Source: Ancylobacter polymorphus (GTDB taxonomy: Bacteria > Pseudomonadota > Alphaproteobacteria > Rhizobiales > Xanthobacteraceae). From it: a stretch of 64,000 nucleotides of DNA. Below the pieces are notes generated by a model. The model saw only the letters and a program-made list of their open reading frames with translations, did not search any database and was not told the origin of the DNA. This document shows positions 57,351 to 64,000 of the stretch, in pieces; the stretch's first letter is position 1; each line of letters begins with the position of its first letter. The stretch lies in assembly GCF_030813495.1 (NCBI RefSeq), contig NZ_JAUSUI010000002.1, forward strand, positions 186,001 through 250,000. Direction: 5' to 3'. The position numbers and the translations under genes were made by a program.

Positions 57351-57425
57351 CCGTCAGGGGGGCCCATCATCCCACGCTGCCGGCACGGGCATGACGGCCG
57401 GGACCGTTTCGGCTAGAACAGCCGC

Positions 57426-58157
57426 ATGTCCGCTTCCCTGTCTTCCCCTTCCGCGCTCACCGCCGCCCCTGTCGACTTCTCCCATGTCGACACCTGGGTG
57501 TTCGATCTCGACAACACGCTCTATCCGCCCGGGCTCGACCTGTGGCGGCAGATCGACATGAAGATGCGCGCCTATATCGCCAACTTCCTCGGCCTGACGC
57601 TGGACGAGGCCTTCGCGCTGCAGAAGGGCTATTATCGGAAATACGGCACCTCGCTGCGCGGGCTGATGATCGAGCACGGCATGGACCCGGACGACTTTCT
57701 CAGCGCAGTCCACGCCATCGACCTGACCAGCCTGGAGGCGGCGCCCGCGCTGGGCGAGGCGCTCGGCGCGCTGCCGGGGCGCAAGCTGGTCTACACCAAT
57801 GGCTCGCGCGGCCATGCCGAGCAGATTCTGGCCAAGCTCGGCATTTCCGAGCATTTCGCCGATGTGCACGACATCGTCTCCTCGGAATTCCACCCCAAGC
57901 CGCACGAGATCGCCTATCGGGGATTCCTCACCCGCTTCGACGTGGACCCGACCCGCGCCGCCATGTTCGAGGACCTCGCGCGTAACCTGGAAGTGCCGGC
58001 GCAGCTCGGCATGCGCACGGTGCTGGTGGTGCCGCCGGGCCTCGCCGTGAACCCCGCCGACCGCGAGGCGTGGGAACATGAGGGCCGCGATGGCGACCAT
58101 ATCGACGTGGTGACCGACGACCTGACCGCGTTCCTGAACGGTCTGCGCAGCGCCTGA
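57426..58157 (+). CDS. HAD-family pyrimidine 5'-nucleotidase
   Basis: 243 residues. HAD motif 1 is FDLDNTLYP (D27, D29), motif 2 is VYTNGS, and motif 4 includes MFEDLARN. The cap domain is helical, as in Sdt1/YjjG-type pyrimidine 5'-nucleotidases. It lies 65 bases before dapD, an arrangement common in alphaproteobacteria. The exact substrate is inferred. Confidence 0.9.
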   Translation: MSASLSSPSALTAAPVDFSHVDTWVFDLDNTLYPPGLDLWRQIDMKMRAYIANFLGLTLDEAFALQKGYYRKYGTSLRGLMIEHGMDPDDFLSAVHAIDLTSLEAAPALGEALGALPGRKLVYTNGSRGHAEQILAKLGISEHFADVHDIVSSEFHPKPHEIAYRGFLTRFDVDPTRAAMFEDLARNLEVPAQLGMRTVLVVPPGLAVNPADREAWEHEGRDGDHIDVVTDDLTAFLNGLRSA

Positions 58158-58222
58158 GGCGACTCGGCCGTTGACAGAAGCGCCGCGCGACCGGACAAGA
58201 CCCGCGAACAGCGGAGAATGAC

Positions 58223-59065
58223 ATGTCGAGCCAGCTTCAGAGCATCATCGAAACCGCCTTCGACCACCGGGCGGAGGTCAATTTCGAGACCGGCGGCGAG
58301 ATCCGCCACGCGGTGAACGAGGCGCTGGCGATGCTCGACGCCGGGGCGGCGCGCGTCGCCGAGCCGGGCGCGGACGGCAACTGGACCGTCAATCAGTGGC
58401 TGAAGAAGGCGGTGCTGCTCTCCTTCCGCCTCAACGACATGACCGCCATTCCCGGCGCCCCCGGCGGCGCGCATTGGTGGGACAAGGTGCCCTCCAAGTT
58501 CGAGGGCTGGGGCGAGGGCGAGTTCCGCGCCGCTGGTTTCCGCGCCGTGCCGGGCGCCATCGTCCGCCGTTCGGCCTTCATCGCGCCGAATGTGGTGCTG
58601 ATGCCCTCCTTCGTGAATCTCGGCGCCCGCGTCGATTCCGGCTCCATGGTCGATACCTGGGCGACCGTCGGCTCCTGCGCGCAGATCGGCAAGAATGTGC
58701 ATCTCTCCGGCGGCGTCGGCATTGGCGGCGTGCTGGAGCCGCTGCAGGCCGGCCCGGTCATCATCGAGGATGACTGTTTCATCGGCGCCCGTTCGGAAGT
58801 GGTGGAAGGCGTGATCGTCCGCCGCGGTTCGGTGCTTTCCATGGGCGTGTTCATCTCCGCCACCACCAAGATCGTCGACCGCGCCACCGGCGAGATCTTC
58901 GTCGGCGAGGTGCCGGCCTATTCCGTCGTGGTGCCCGGCGCGCTGCCCGGCAAGCCGCTCCCCAATGGCCAGCCGGGCCCGTCGCTCTATTGCGCGGTCA
59001 TCGTCAAGCGCGTGGACGAGCAGACCCGCTCCAAGACCTCGATCAACGACCTGCTGCGCGATTGA
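58223..59065 (+). CDS. dapD: tetrahydrodipicolinate N-succinyltransferase
   Basis: 280 residues. DapD makes N-succinyl-2-amino-6-ketopimelate in lysine/DAP synthesis. Left-handed beta-helix repeats run from about 105 to 240 ([20 protein letters not shown], then [14 protein letters not shown]). The preceding helical N-terminus and the C-terminal [20 protein letters not shown] are typical. dapE follows. Confidence 0.97.
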   Translation: MSSQLQSIIETAFDHRAEVNFETGGEIRHAVNEALAMLDAGAARVAEPGADGNWTVNQWLKKAVLLSFRLNDMTAIPGAPGGAHWWDKVPSKFEGWGEGEFRAAGFRAVPGAIVRRSAFIAPNVVLMPSFVNLGARVDSGSMVDTWATVGSCAQIGKNVHLSGGVGIGGVLEPLQAGPVIIEDDCFIGARSEVVEGVIVRRGSVLSMGVFISATTKIVDRATGEIFVGEVPAYSVVVPGALPGKPLPNGQPGPSLYCAVIVKRVDEQTRSKTSINDLLRD

Positions 59066-59093
59066 GCGGGGGTTCCTCGCGCTCCCGCTTGAC

Positions 59094-59197
59094 CGTCATC
59101 CCGGCCGAAGCGTAGCGAAGAGCCGGGATCGCCGGCGGCGGCCGGGCACGCCGTCGGCGAGCGCTCCCGGATCGGCCTGTGGCCGTCCGGGATGACG
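59094..59197. repeat. REP-like inverted repeat between dapD and dapE
   Basis: CGTCATCCCGGCCG at the left end and GTCCGGGATGACG at the right end are inverted copies. Between them are inner repeats (GCCGGGATC and CTCCCGGATCGGC). The element is about 104 bases and of the same class as those after glyS. Confidence 0.8.
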
Positions 59198-59212
59198 ATG
59201 AGAGGAACATGC

Positions 59213-60421
59213 ATGATCGCCACCGCACCCTCCCAGCCTCCCGCCGATCCGATCGACATCCTGCGCACGCTGATCCGCTGCCCTTCGGTGACGCCGGCCG
59301 AAGGCGGGGCGCTCGCCTATCTCGACGCGCTGCTCTCCAATGCGGGCTTTTCCACCCACCGGGTGACGCTGACCAGCCCGGACACGCCGGATGTGGAGAA
59401 TCTCTACGCCCGCTTCGGCACGCGCGGCCCCAATCTCTGCTTTGCCGGCCATACGGACGTGGTGCCGCCCGGCGATGCGGCGCAGTGGCGCTTTCCGCCC
59501 TTCGAGGGCGCGATCCATGAGGGCGTCATCTATGGGCGCGGCGCCGTCGACATGAAGGGGGGCGTGGCCGCCTTCATCGCCGCCGGGCTCGATTTCGCCG
59601 GCGCCCATGGCCATGACCCCGACCACGCGGAGCTGCCGGGCTCGATTTCCTTCCTCATTACCGGCGACGAGGAAGGCCCGGCGATCAACGGCACGGAGAA
59701 ACTGCTGCGCTGGCTGGCCGACCGCGACGAGCGCATCGATCATTGCGTGCTCGGTGAGCCGACCTCGCGGGTGGAACTCGGCGACATGGTGAAGATCGGC
59801 CGGCGCGGCTCGCTTTCCGCCACGCTCACCGTGCTGGGCAAGCAGGGCCATGTCGGCTACCCCCATCTCGCGGAGAATCCGATCCCCGGCATGGTGAAGC
59901 TGCTCGCCGCGCTAAAGGCCGAGCCGCTCGATGGCGGCAACGCGCATTTTCAGGCCTCGAACCTGGAAATCGTCTCGGTCGATGTCGGCAATCCCGCCTT
60001 CAACGTCATTCCCGCCGAGGCACGGGCCCGCTTCAACATCCGCTTCAACGACCTGTGGACGCCGGAAACCCTGGCCGCCGAGATCAGCCGCCGGCTGAGC
60101 GCCGCTGCCGGCAATGAGCTGCGCTACGCCCTCGCCTTCGAGCCGCGCTCTTCCGACAGTTTCCTCACCGCGCCGGGCGAATTCGTCGATCTCGTGGTGG
60201 CGGCGATCGCTCAGACGACGGGAAGGCAGCCGGAACTCTCGACGACGGGCGGCACTTCGGATGCGCGCTTCATCAAGGATTTCTGCCCGGTGATCGAATT
60301 CGGTCTGGTCGGCACCTCGATGCATGCGGTGGACGAGGCGACGCCGGTCAATGAGGTGGCCGCGCTCACCCGTGTCTTCGCGGAGGTGATCGCCCGTTAC
60401 TTCGCCGCACGCGGGCGCTGA
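59213..60421 (+). CDS. dapE: succinyl-diaminopimelate desuccinylase
   Basis: 402 residues. AGAGGAA lies 5 bases ahead of the ATG at 59213. DapE is a two-zinc M20 enzyme that frees L,L-DAP. Metal ligands: H80 (FAGHTDVV), D113 (GAVDMKGG), E153-E154 (GDEEGP) and the His in GTSMHAVDE. It is separated from dapD by a REP-like repeat but likely in one unit. Confidence 0.96.
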   Translation: MIATAPSQPPADPIDILRTLIRCPSVTPAEGGALAYLDALLSNAGFSTHRVTLTSPDTPDVENLYARFGTRGPNLCFAGHTDVVPPGDAAQWRFPPFEGAIHEGVIYGRGAVDMKGGVAAFIAAGLDFAGAHGHDPDHAELPGSISFLITGDEEGPAINGTEKLLRWLADRDERIDHCVLGEPTSRVELGDMVKIGRRGSLSATLTVLGKQGHVGYPHLAENPIPGMVKLLAALKAEPLDGGNAHFQASNLEIVSVDVGNPAFNVIPAEARARFNIRFNDLWTPETLAAEISRRLSAAAGNELRYALAFEPRSSDSFLTAPGEFVDLVVAAIAQTTGRQPELSTTGGTSDARFIKDFCPVIEFGLVGTSMHAVDEATPVNEVAALTRVFAEVIARYFAARGR

Positions 60422-60446
60422 GGCGCGTGGGCTTCGGCCGCGCCGC

Positions 60447-60767
60447 CTATTTGCTCTTCAGCCCCGGCGTCAGGGCGTCGACCCGGCCTGCGCTGTTGAC
60501 ATCGGTGGCATAGAAATCGCCCTGCACGCTGCCGGTGATCTTCACGCAGGTGGAGGAGCCGGCCAGCCGGACGAAGCCGGCGCCATAGGAGGCGCAGAGC
60601 GGGTCGCTCTTCGGGTCCGGCGCCGCCGGCTTGGTGCCGGGCGCGGCGGTCTGCGCGGCCGCCGGCAGGCTGGCGAGAAGCATCGCTCCCGCGACCAGCA
60701 GGACGCCCGCGCCCCTGTGTCCCGCATGCGCGCCGCGCTGTGTCGTCCCGCTCATGATGTTCCCCAT
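60447..60767 (-). CDS. short exported protein with a porin N-terminal signature
   Basis: 106 residues from the ATG at 60765-60767, which has AGGGGGGAAC before it. A signal peptide ends near PAAAQ. The C-terminal 50 residues (CASYGAGFVRLAGSS, then TCVKITGSVQGDFYATD) match the first strands of Hyphomicrobiales Porin_2 porins, including two cysteines. A full porin needs about 350 or more residues, so this is a remnant or a stand-alone derivative. Confidence 0.7.
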   Translation of the reverse strand: MGNIMSGTTQRGAHAGHRGAGVLLVAGAMLLASLPAAAQTAAPGTKPAAPDPKSDPLCASYGAGFVRLAGSSTCVKITGSVQGDFYATDVNSAGRVDALTPGLKSK

Positions 60768-60892
60768 GTTCCCCCCTGCTTCCACGCCTGCCAGCTTCGG
60801 CCGCGATTGCGGCTCCTTTCGGGCGCGTGCCCTCGGGAAGGCGGGCAAAACCGGCTAGGATGAGCCGCGATTCCCTGGCCGGAGGCCCGTTC

Positions 60893-61336
60893 ATGACCAT
60901 GCCCATTCGTCCCGTGCTCGCCGCCAGCGCCGCCGTCTTCCGCGAGGGGCGGGTGCTGCTGGCGCGGCGCGGCAACGCGCCGGCAAAGGGGCTGTGGACG
61001 CTGCCCGGCGGGCGGGTGGAGGCCGGCGAAACGCTGGCGCAGGCGGCCGCGCGCGAGGTGATGGAGGAGGTGGGCGTCGCCTGCGAGGTGCTCGGCGTCG
61101 CCGGCGCGCTCGACATCCTGCCGCGCGACAAGGACGGCACGCTGACCGCCCATTTCGTCGTCGTCAGCCATGCCGCGCGCTGGGTGGCGGGCGAACCTTC
61201 GACCGGGCCGGAGGCGGCGGAAGTCGGCTGGTTTCTGCCCTCTGCCCTTCCCACGGAAACCACCGAAGGGCTCGCCGGCATCGTCGAGGCGGCTTTTCTG
61301 CTGGCGCAGGCGGATGATGTGCCAGAGGCACAATAG
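60893..61336 (+). CDS. NUDIX hydrolase
   Basis: 147 residues. GGAGG lies 7 bases before the ATG at 60893. The Nudix box G40-x5-E46-x7-R54-E55-x2-E58-E59-x-G61 is complete. Such enzymes hydrolyse nucleoside diphosphate derivatives, ADP-ribose or oxidised nucleotides. It is followed closely by a TIGR02301 gene, a pair common in Hyphomicrobiales. Confidence 0.93.
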   Translation: MTMPIRPVLAASAAVFREGRVLLARRGNAPAKGLWTLPGGRVEAGETLAQAAAREVMEEVGVACEVLGVAGALDILPRDKDGTLTAHFVVVSHAARWVAGEPSTGPEAAEVGWFLPSALPTETTEGLAGIVEAAFLLAQADDVPEAQ

Positions 61337-61385
61337 CGGCGCCGGGGCTCTTGACGCCCGCGCGGCGGCGGCGCATCCCAGCTTC

Positions 61386-61787
61386 ATGCGACGCTCCGCG
61401 CCCGGTTCCCTCCTGCTCGCCCTGCTGGCGTGCCTCGCCTTCGCCCCGCTGCCGGCGGCGGCGCAGGCGACGCAGGGCGGCGCCCCGCCCTATGAGGCGG
61501 ACCTCATGCATCTCGCTGAAATTCTCGGGGCGCTGCATTATTTGCGCCCGCTCTGCGGCGCGGCGGAAACCGCGCGCTGGCGTGACGAGATGCAGGGCCT
61601 GCTCGATGTGGAGGCGCCCTCGGGCGACCGGCGCGGCCAGCTCACCGCCGCCTTCAACAATGGCTATGAAAGCTATCGCCAGGTCTATCGCAGCTGCACG
61701 CCCTCGGCGGAACTTGCCAGCCAGCGTTATCTCGAAACCGGGGCCAAGCTCGCCCGCGACGTGGCGACGCGCTACGGCAGCAACTGA
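61386..61787 (+). CDS. TIGR02301 family exported protein
   Basis: 133 residues. A signal peptide covers about 1-27 (ending PAAAQA). The mature part, all helical, has YEADLMHLAEILGALHYLRPLCG and ESYRQVYRSCTPSAELASQRYL, with two cysteines. This matches the TIGR02301 family of alphaproteobacteria, of unknown function. It follows the NUDIX gene by 49 bases. Confidence 0.8.
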   Translation: MRRSAPGSLLLALLACLAFAPLPAAAQATQGGAPPYEADLMHLAEILGALHYLRPLCGAAETARWRDEMQGLLDVEAPSGDRRGQLTAAFNNGYESYRQVYRSCTPSAELASQRYLETGAKLARDVATRYGSN

Positions 61788-61951
61788 GCAACTACGCCGC
61801 CACGGCCGCACGATTATGTCACAGCTGTCGCTTTTATGCCGCGGCAAATTAACCGTCCTTCAATTCTTGGGCGGACGTGCCGGCACGGCATGCTAAGGTT
61901 CGGGCGTTGCGTGCCCCGCGGGGCGGAAGACCGGCACGCGGAGGATTTGGT

Positions 61952-62224
61952 TTGTCTCAGCATCCTGAAACGCTCGACATCGACGACAAGGCCGATCAGG
62001 CCCATGAGGATGAGCGCCATGCCGCGCTCGCCTATCTCGATGAGGCGTGGAACGAAGCCGTCTATGACGGGCTGGACGAGGATTGTCTGGCGCAGGCGGC
62101 GCTGTTCACCGCCATTCGCTCCATGGTCGCCACCTATGGCGAGGAAGCCGCCGCCGGCTTTGCCGAGCGTCTGGCCGAGCGCATCCGCGCCGGGGAATAC
62201 ACGATCCCCTATAACCGCCAGTAG
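61952..62224 (+). CDS. small acidic protein, unknown, probable TTG start
   Basis: 90 residues if translation begins at the TTG at 61952; GGAGG at 61940-61944 stands exactly 7 bases upstream, a perfect distance. Earlier ATGs in frame give an Arg/Pro-rich extension that looks non-coding. The protein is acidic and helical (YLDEAWNEAVYDGLDEDCLAQAALF). I do not recognise the family. Confidence 0.7.
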   Translation: MSQHPETLDIDDKADQAHEDERHAALAYLDEAWNEAVYDGLDEDCLAQAALFTAIRSMVATYGEEAAAGFAERLAERIRAGEYTIPYNRQ

Positions 62225-62236
62225 GCGGCGGCGCCT

Positions 62237-62695
62237 TCAGCTGCGCTGCCGGGCGAAAATCTCCAGCCCGTCGATATCGGATTCAACCAGCGCCCAGCCG
62301 CGCGCCGCATAATAGGCCGCCAGCGCCGGCACCGCCGCGAGATAGGCGCGCGGATGGCCGGCGGCGAAGGCCGCTTCCGTCGCCCGCGCCATCAGCGCCG
62401 CCGCGATGCCCTGCCGGCGGGCCTCCGGCTCCACCCACAGCGCCGCCACCCAGGGCGTCAGCGCGGGCCGTTCCTCGACATCGCAGGCGATCAGCGCGAC
62501 GCAACCGAGAAAGCGCGCGCCCTCATGCGCGACAAAGGTGGAGGGCACCGGGTCCGTGCCGAAGCTCTCGTCCAGCCGGGCGCGCAGGTCGCTGAGCGGT
62601 ACGCCTTTTCCCTCCCACCAGGCGCGCCAGACCCGATCGGCGACGAGGGGCGCGAAGGCCGGCACCGTGCGCAGGTCCGAGACGATGGCCGGCAT
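62237..62695 (-). CDS. GNAT family N-acetyltransferase
   Basis: 152 residues. The acetyl-CoA loop RRQGIAAAL is at about 93-101, after the strand VAALWVEP. The C-terminal YLAAVPALAAYYAARGW is also typical. The substrate is unknown. It is convergent with the small acidic protein gene. Confidence 0.87.
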   Translation of the reverse strand: MPAIVSDLRTVPAFAPLVADRVWRAWWEGKGVPLSDLRARLDESFGTDPVPSTFVAHEGARFLGCVALIACDVEERPALTPWVAALWVEPEARRQGIAAALMARATEAAFAAGHPRAYLAAVPALAAYYAARGWALVESDIDGLEIFARQRS

Positions 62696-62711
62696 GGCGG
62701 AATCTCCAACG

Positions 62712-62742
62712 CAAAAAGCGCGGCGACAGGCGTCACCGCGCT
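62712..62742 (-). terminator. intrinsic terminator of rpsU
   Basis: On the minus strand AGCGCGGTGAC, loop GCCT, GTCGCCGCGCT is followed by TTTT. It has an 11-bp stem with one wobble pair. It lies 47 bases after the rpsU stop. Confidence 0.8.
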
Positions 62743-62788
62743 CGGGATGCGCTTAAAGACGGCTCCCGCGAGGGGACGCCGCGTCGTC

Positions 62789-63031
62789 TCAGCGCGGACC
62801 GCCGGGAACGACCTTGGGCTTGGAGGGCAGCAGGCCTTCGCGCTGGGCGCGCTTGCGGGCCAGCTTGCGCGCGCGGCGGACGGCCTCGGCCTCCTCGCGG
62901 GCGCGCTTCTCGGACGGCTTCTCGTAGTGTCCGCGCAGCTTCATCTCGCGGAAAATGCCCTCGCGCTGCATCTTCTTCTTCAGCGCCTTCAGGGCCTGGT
63001 CGACGTTGTTGTCCCGAACGAGAACCTGCAC
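62789..63031 (-). CDS. rpsU: 30S ribosomal protein S21
   Basis: 80 residues from a GTG at 63029-63031, with GAGGAAG upstream. [20 protein letters not shown] and [20 protein letters not shown] are the S21 hallmark. The C-terminal Arg/Lys-rich tail is longer than in E. coli, as in other alphaproteobacteria. It has its own promoter and terminator. Confidence 0.95.
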   Translation of the reverse strand: MQVLVRDNNVDQALKALKKKMQREGIFREMKLRGHYEKPSEKRAREEAEAVRRARKLARKRAQREGLLPSKPKVVPGGPR

Positions 63032-63137
63032 GTGTCTTCCTCTTTCGTGCTTCGCGTGTCGCGCATCGTTGAATTCTGGCGATTGACGCGGGTGTTCCGG
63101 AGCCTCCGGGACGACGGGCAGCCAATCAGGGTGAGGG

Positions 63138-63166
63138 CACATAGCAGGACTCACCCGCCTTGTCCA
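63138..63166 (-). promoter_or_regulatory. promoter of rpsU
   Basis: On the minus strand TGGACA (63166-63161) and TATGTG (63143-63138) are 17 bases apart. Transcription would start near 63131, giving a leader of about 100 bases. Confidence 0.5.
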
Positions 63167-63220
63167 CCGGTGCGCGGCGCGGGGCGCGACAAAGCCGCGT
63201 GAGGCGCCGAAACGGCGTTC

Positions 63221-63841
63221 TCAGACCCCGGCGATGGCGATCACTTCCGCTACCGCCGCCTTGGCGCGGAAGGCTAGGGCGGCCTGATATTCCGGCGAGT
63301 GATAGCAGGCGAGCGCAGTGGCAAGGTCCTTGAACGCGATCAGCACATTGCGCGAGCGCGCCGTGCCGTGCACCGCCTCATGCCGGCCGCCGCGCACGAC
63401 GAACCAGCCCTCATATTTGGCGATGGCGACCGCGTCGGCGGCGACATAGGATTTGTAGGTCTCCATGTCGTGCACGTCGATCCGCATCACCCAATAGCCG
63501 GTGCCGGGCCCGTCCGCCGGGCCTTCGATCGTCCCTGAAGCCGGCTGGTCGCCCGCATAGCCCTCGATGATGAGGTGATCGCCGTCCGAGGAGGCGACGC
63601 GATGGGCATAGGCGGCCTGATATTCCGGCGAGCGGAAGCAGGCGAGCGCGGTATCGTAATCCTCGAACTCCACCACGACATTGCGCGACAGGGCGGTGCC
63701 TTCCAGCGCCTCCGGCGTGCCGCCGCGCACCAGGAAGCGCCCGCCAAAGGCGGCGATCGCCGGCTCCGCGCCCTGCAGATAGGGCTTGTAGCCCTCGGTG
63801 TCATGCACATCGAGGCGGCTGATCCAGTAGCCCTTGGCCAT
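63221..63841 (-). CDS. protein with two DUF1330 domains
   Basis: 206 residues, about twice the usual 95 of a DUF1330 protein. Domain 1 (about 4-95, GYWISRLDVHDTEGYKPYLQ) and domain 2 (about 113-205, GYWVMRIDVHDMETYKSYV) share the SRNVVVEFEDYDTALACF / SRNVLIAFKDLATALACY pattern. DUF1330 folds like dimeric alpha/beta-barrel proteins, so the fusion likely forms an internal dimer. Function unknown. It is next to pyrF. Confidence 0.9.
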   Translation of the reverse strand: MAKGYWISRLDVHDTEGYKPYLQGAEPAIAAFGGRFLVRGGTPEALEGTALSRNVVVEFEDYDTALACFRSPEYQAAYAHRVASSDGDHLIIEGYAGDQPASGTIEGPADGPGTGYWVMRIDVHDMETYKSYVAADAVAIAKYEGWFVVRGGRHEAVHGTARSRNVLIAFKDLATALACYHSPEYQAALAFRAKAAVAEVIAIAGV

Positions 63842-63864
63842 GGGGTCGGTCCTTCTGCGTCGGT

Positions 63865-64000
63865 TCAGGAAAGCGCGCGGGCGATCTCCGCCTGCACCGC
63901 GCGGGCGGCGGCGGCGGGATCGGGCGAGGCGACGATGGGGCGCCCGACCACGAGATGATCGGCCCCGGCGCGGATGGCGGCAAAGGGCGTGGCGATGCGC
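63865..64000 (-). CDS. pyrF: orotidine 5'-phosphate decarboxylase, C-terminal end (runs off window)
   Basis: The last 44 codons are visible. Residues [22 protein letters not shown] match the phosphate-binding C-terminal strand of PyrF, which makes UMP from OMP. The catalytic Lys-Asp triad is outside the window. The stop is at 63865-63867, 23 bases before the DUF1330 gene. Confidence 0.88.
   Translation of the reverse strand, partial: RIATPFAAIRAGADHLVVGRPIVASPDPAAAARAVQAEIARALS

Overview
The window is about 64 kb of GC-rich, densely coded chromosome. Gene content and order point to an alphaproteobacterium of the Hyphomicrobiales (Rhizobiales), most likely Xanthobacteraceae-like (Ancylobacter/Starkeya/Xanthobacter type). 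The taxonomic call rests on rhizobial gene order (tsaB-rimI-fur-plsC-miaB-phoH-ybeY-corC-lnt-HTH-metK-trmB), on families largely confined to this group (DUF2093, DUF4170, DUF6101, TIGR02301, a Porin_2 signature), and on the palindromic intergenic repeats. It is inference from memory, not a database search. I see no prophage, insertion sequence, CRISPR array, tRNA or rRNA; this is core chromosome with small accessory inserts.

Layout. 1-12 kb: the start of a gamma-glutamyltransferase gene, an ornithine decarboxylase gene behind a long structured leader (likely the alphaproteobacterial speF/odc motif), an acetyltransferase, Ohr, a tightly overlapping ygfZ-tag-yfbR-phosphatase operon, an L,D-transpeptidase, an MFS carrier, a small periplasmic protein, DoxX and a TPR protein. 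12-28.5 kb: almost entirely minus strand, a long housekeeping block read from murJ down through trpS, uspA, nfu, tsaB, rimI, fur-like, plsC, miaB, phoH, ybeY, corC, lnt, an XRE regulator, metK and trmB, followed by a DUF883/holin-like membrane pair. 28.5-42.5 kb: a PfkB kinase, a DUF2076/Bax-inhibitor/anti-sigma/ECF-sigma set, an M20 amidohydrolase with an MFS carrier, TauE/SafE, transaldolase, a CYTH-like protein, a two-gene chromate transporter, AIM24, a Trp/Cys-rich secreted protein, DUF1275 and DUF6101. 42.5-49 kb: the alphaproteobacterial lipid A/Kdo cluster cysQ-DUF4170-DUF374-waaA-lpxK with DUF2093 and xseA. 49-64 kb: glyQ and glyS split by an MFS carrier, DUF3096, DoxX, ppdK, a pyrimidine 5'-nucleotidase, dapD-dapE, a porin-signature fragment, NUDIX, TIGR02301, small hypothetical proteins, a GNAT, rpsU, a double DUF1330 protein and the end of pyrF.

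How the genes work together. The central block couples tRNA modification (TsaB, MiaB, TrmB), ribosome maturation (YbeY, PhoH, RimI) and envelope biogenesis (Lnt, PlsC, MurJ). The 43-47 kb cluster supplies inner-core LPS (WaaA, LpxK) with a DUF374 acyltransferase that may act on lipid A. dapD-dapE feed lysine and peptidoglycan synthesis. The most interesting non-coding signals are the odc leader with its promoter and flanking palindromes, operator-like palindromes at the MFS (7.5 kb) and ppdK (54.6 kb) promoters, and several classes of REP-like palindromic repeats. I did not find a clearly undescribed multi-gene system; the best unknowns are the CYTH-like protein at 37.6 kb, the secreted Trp/Cys protein at 40.6 kb and the porin-signature mini-protein at 60.5 kb.
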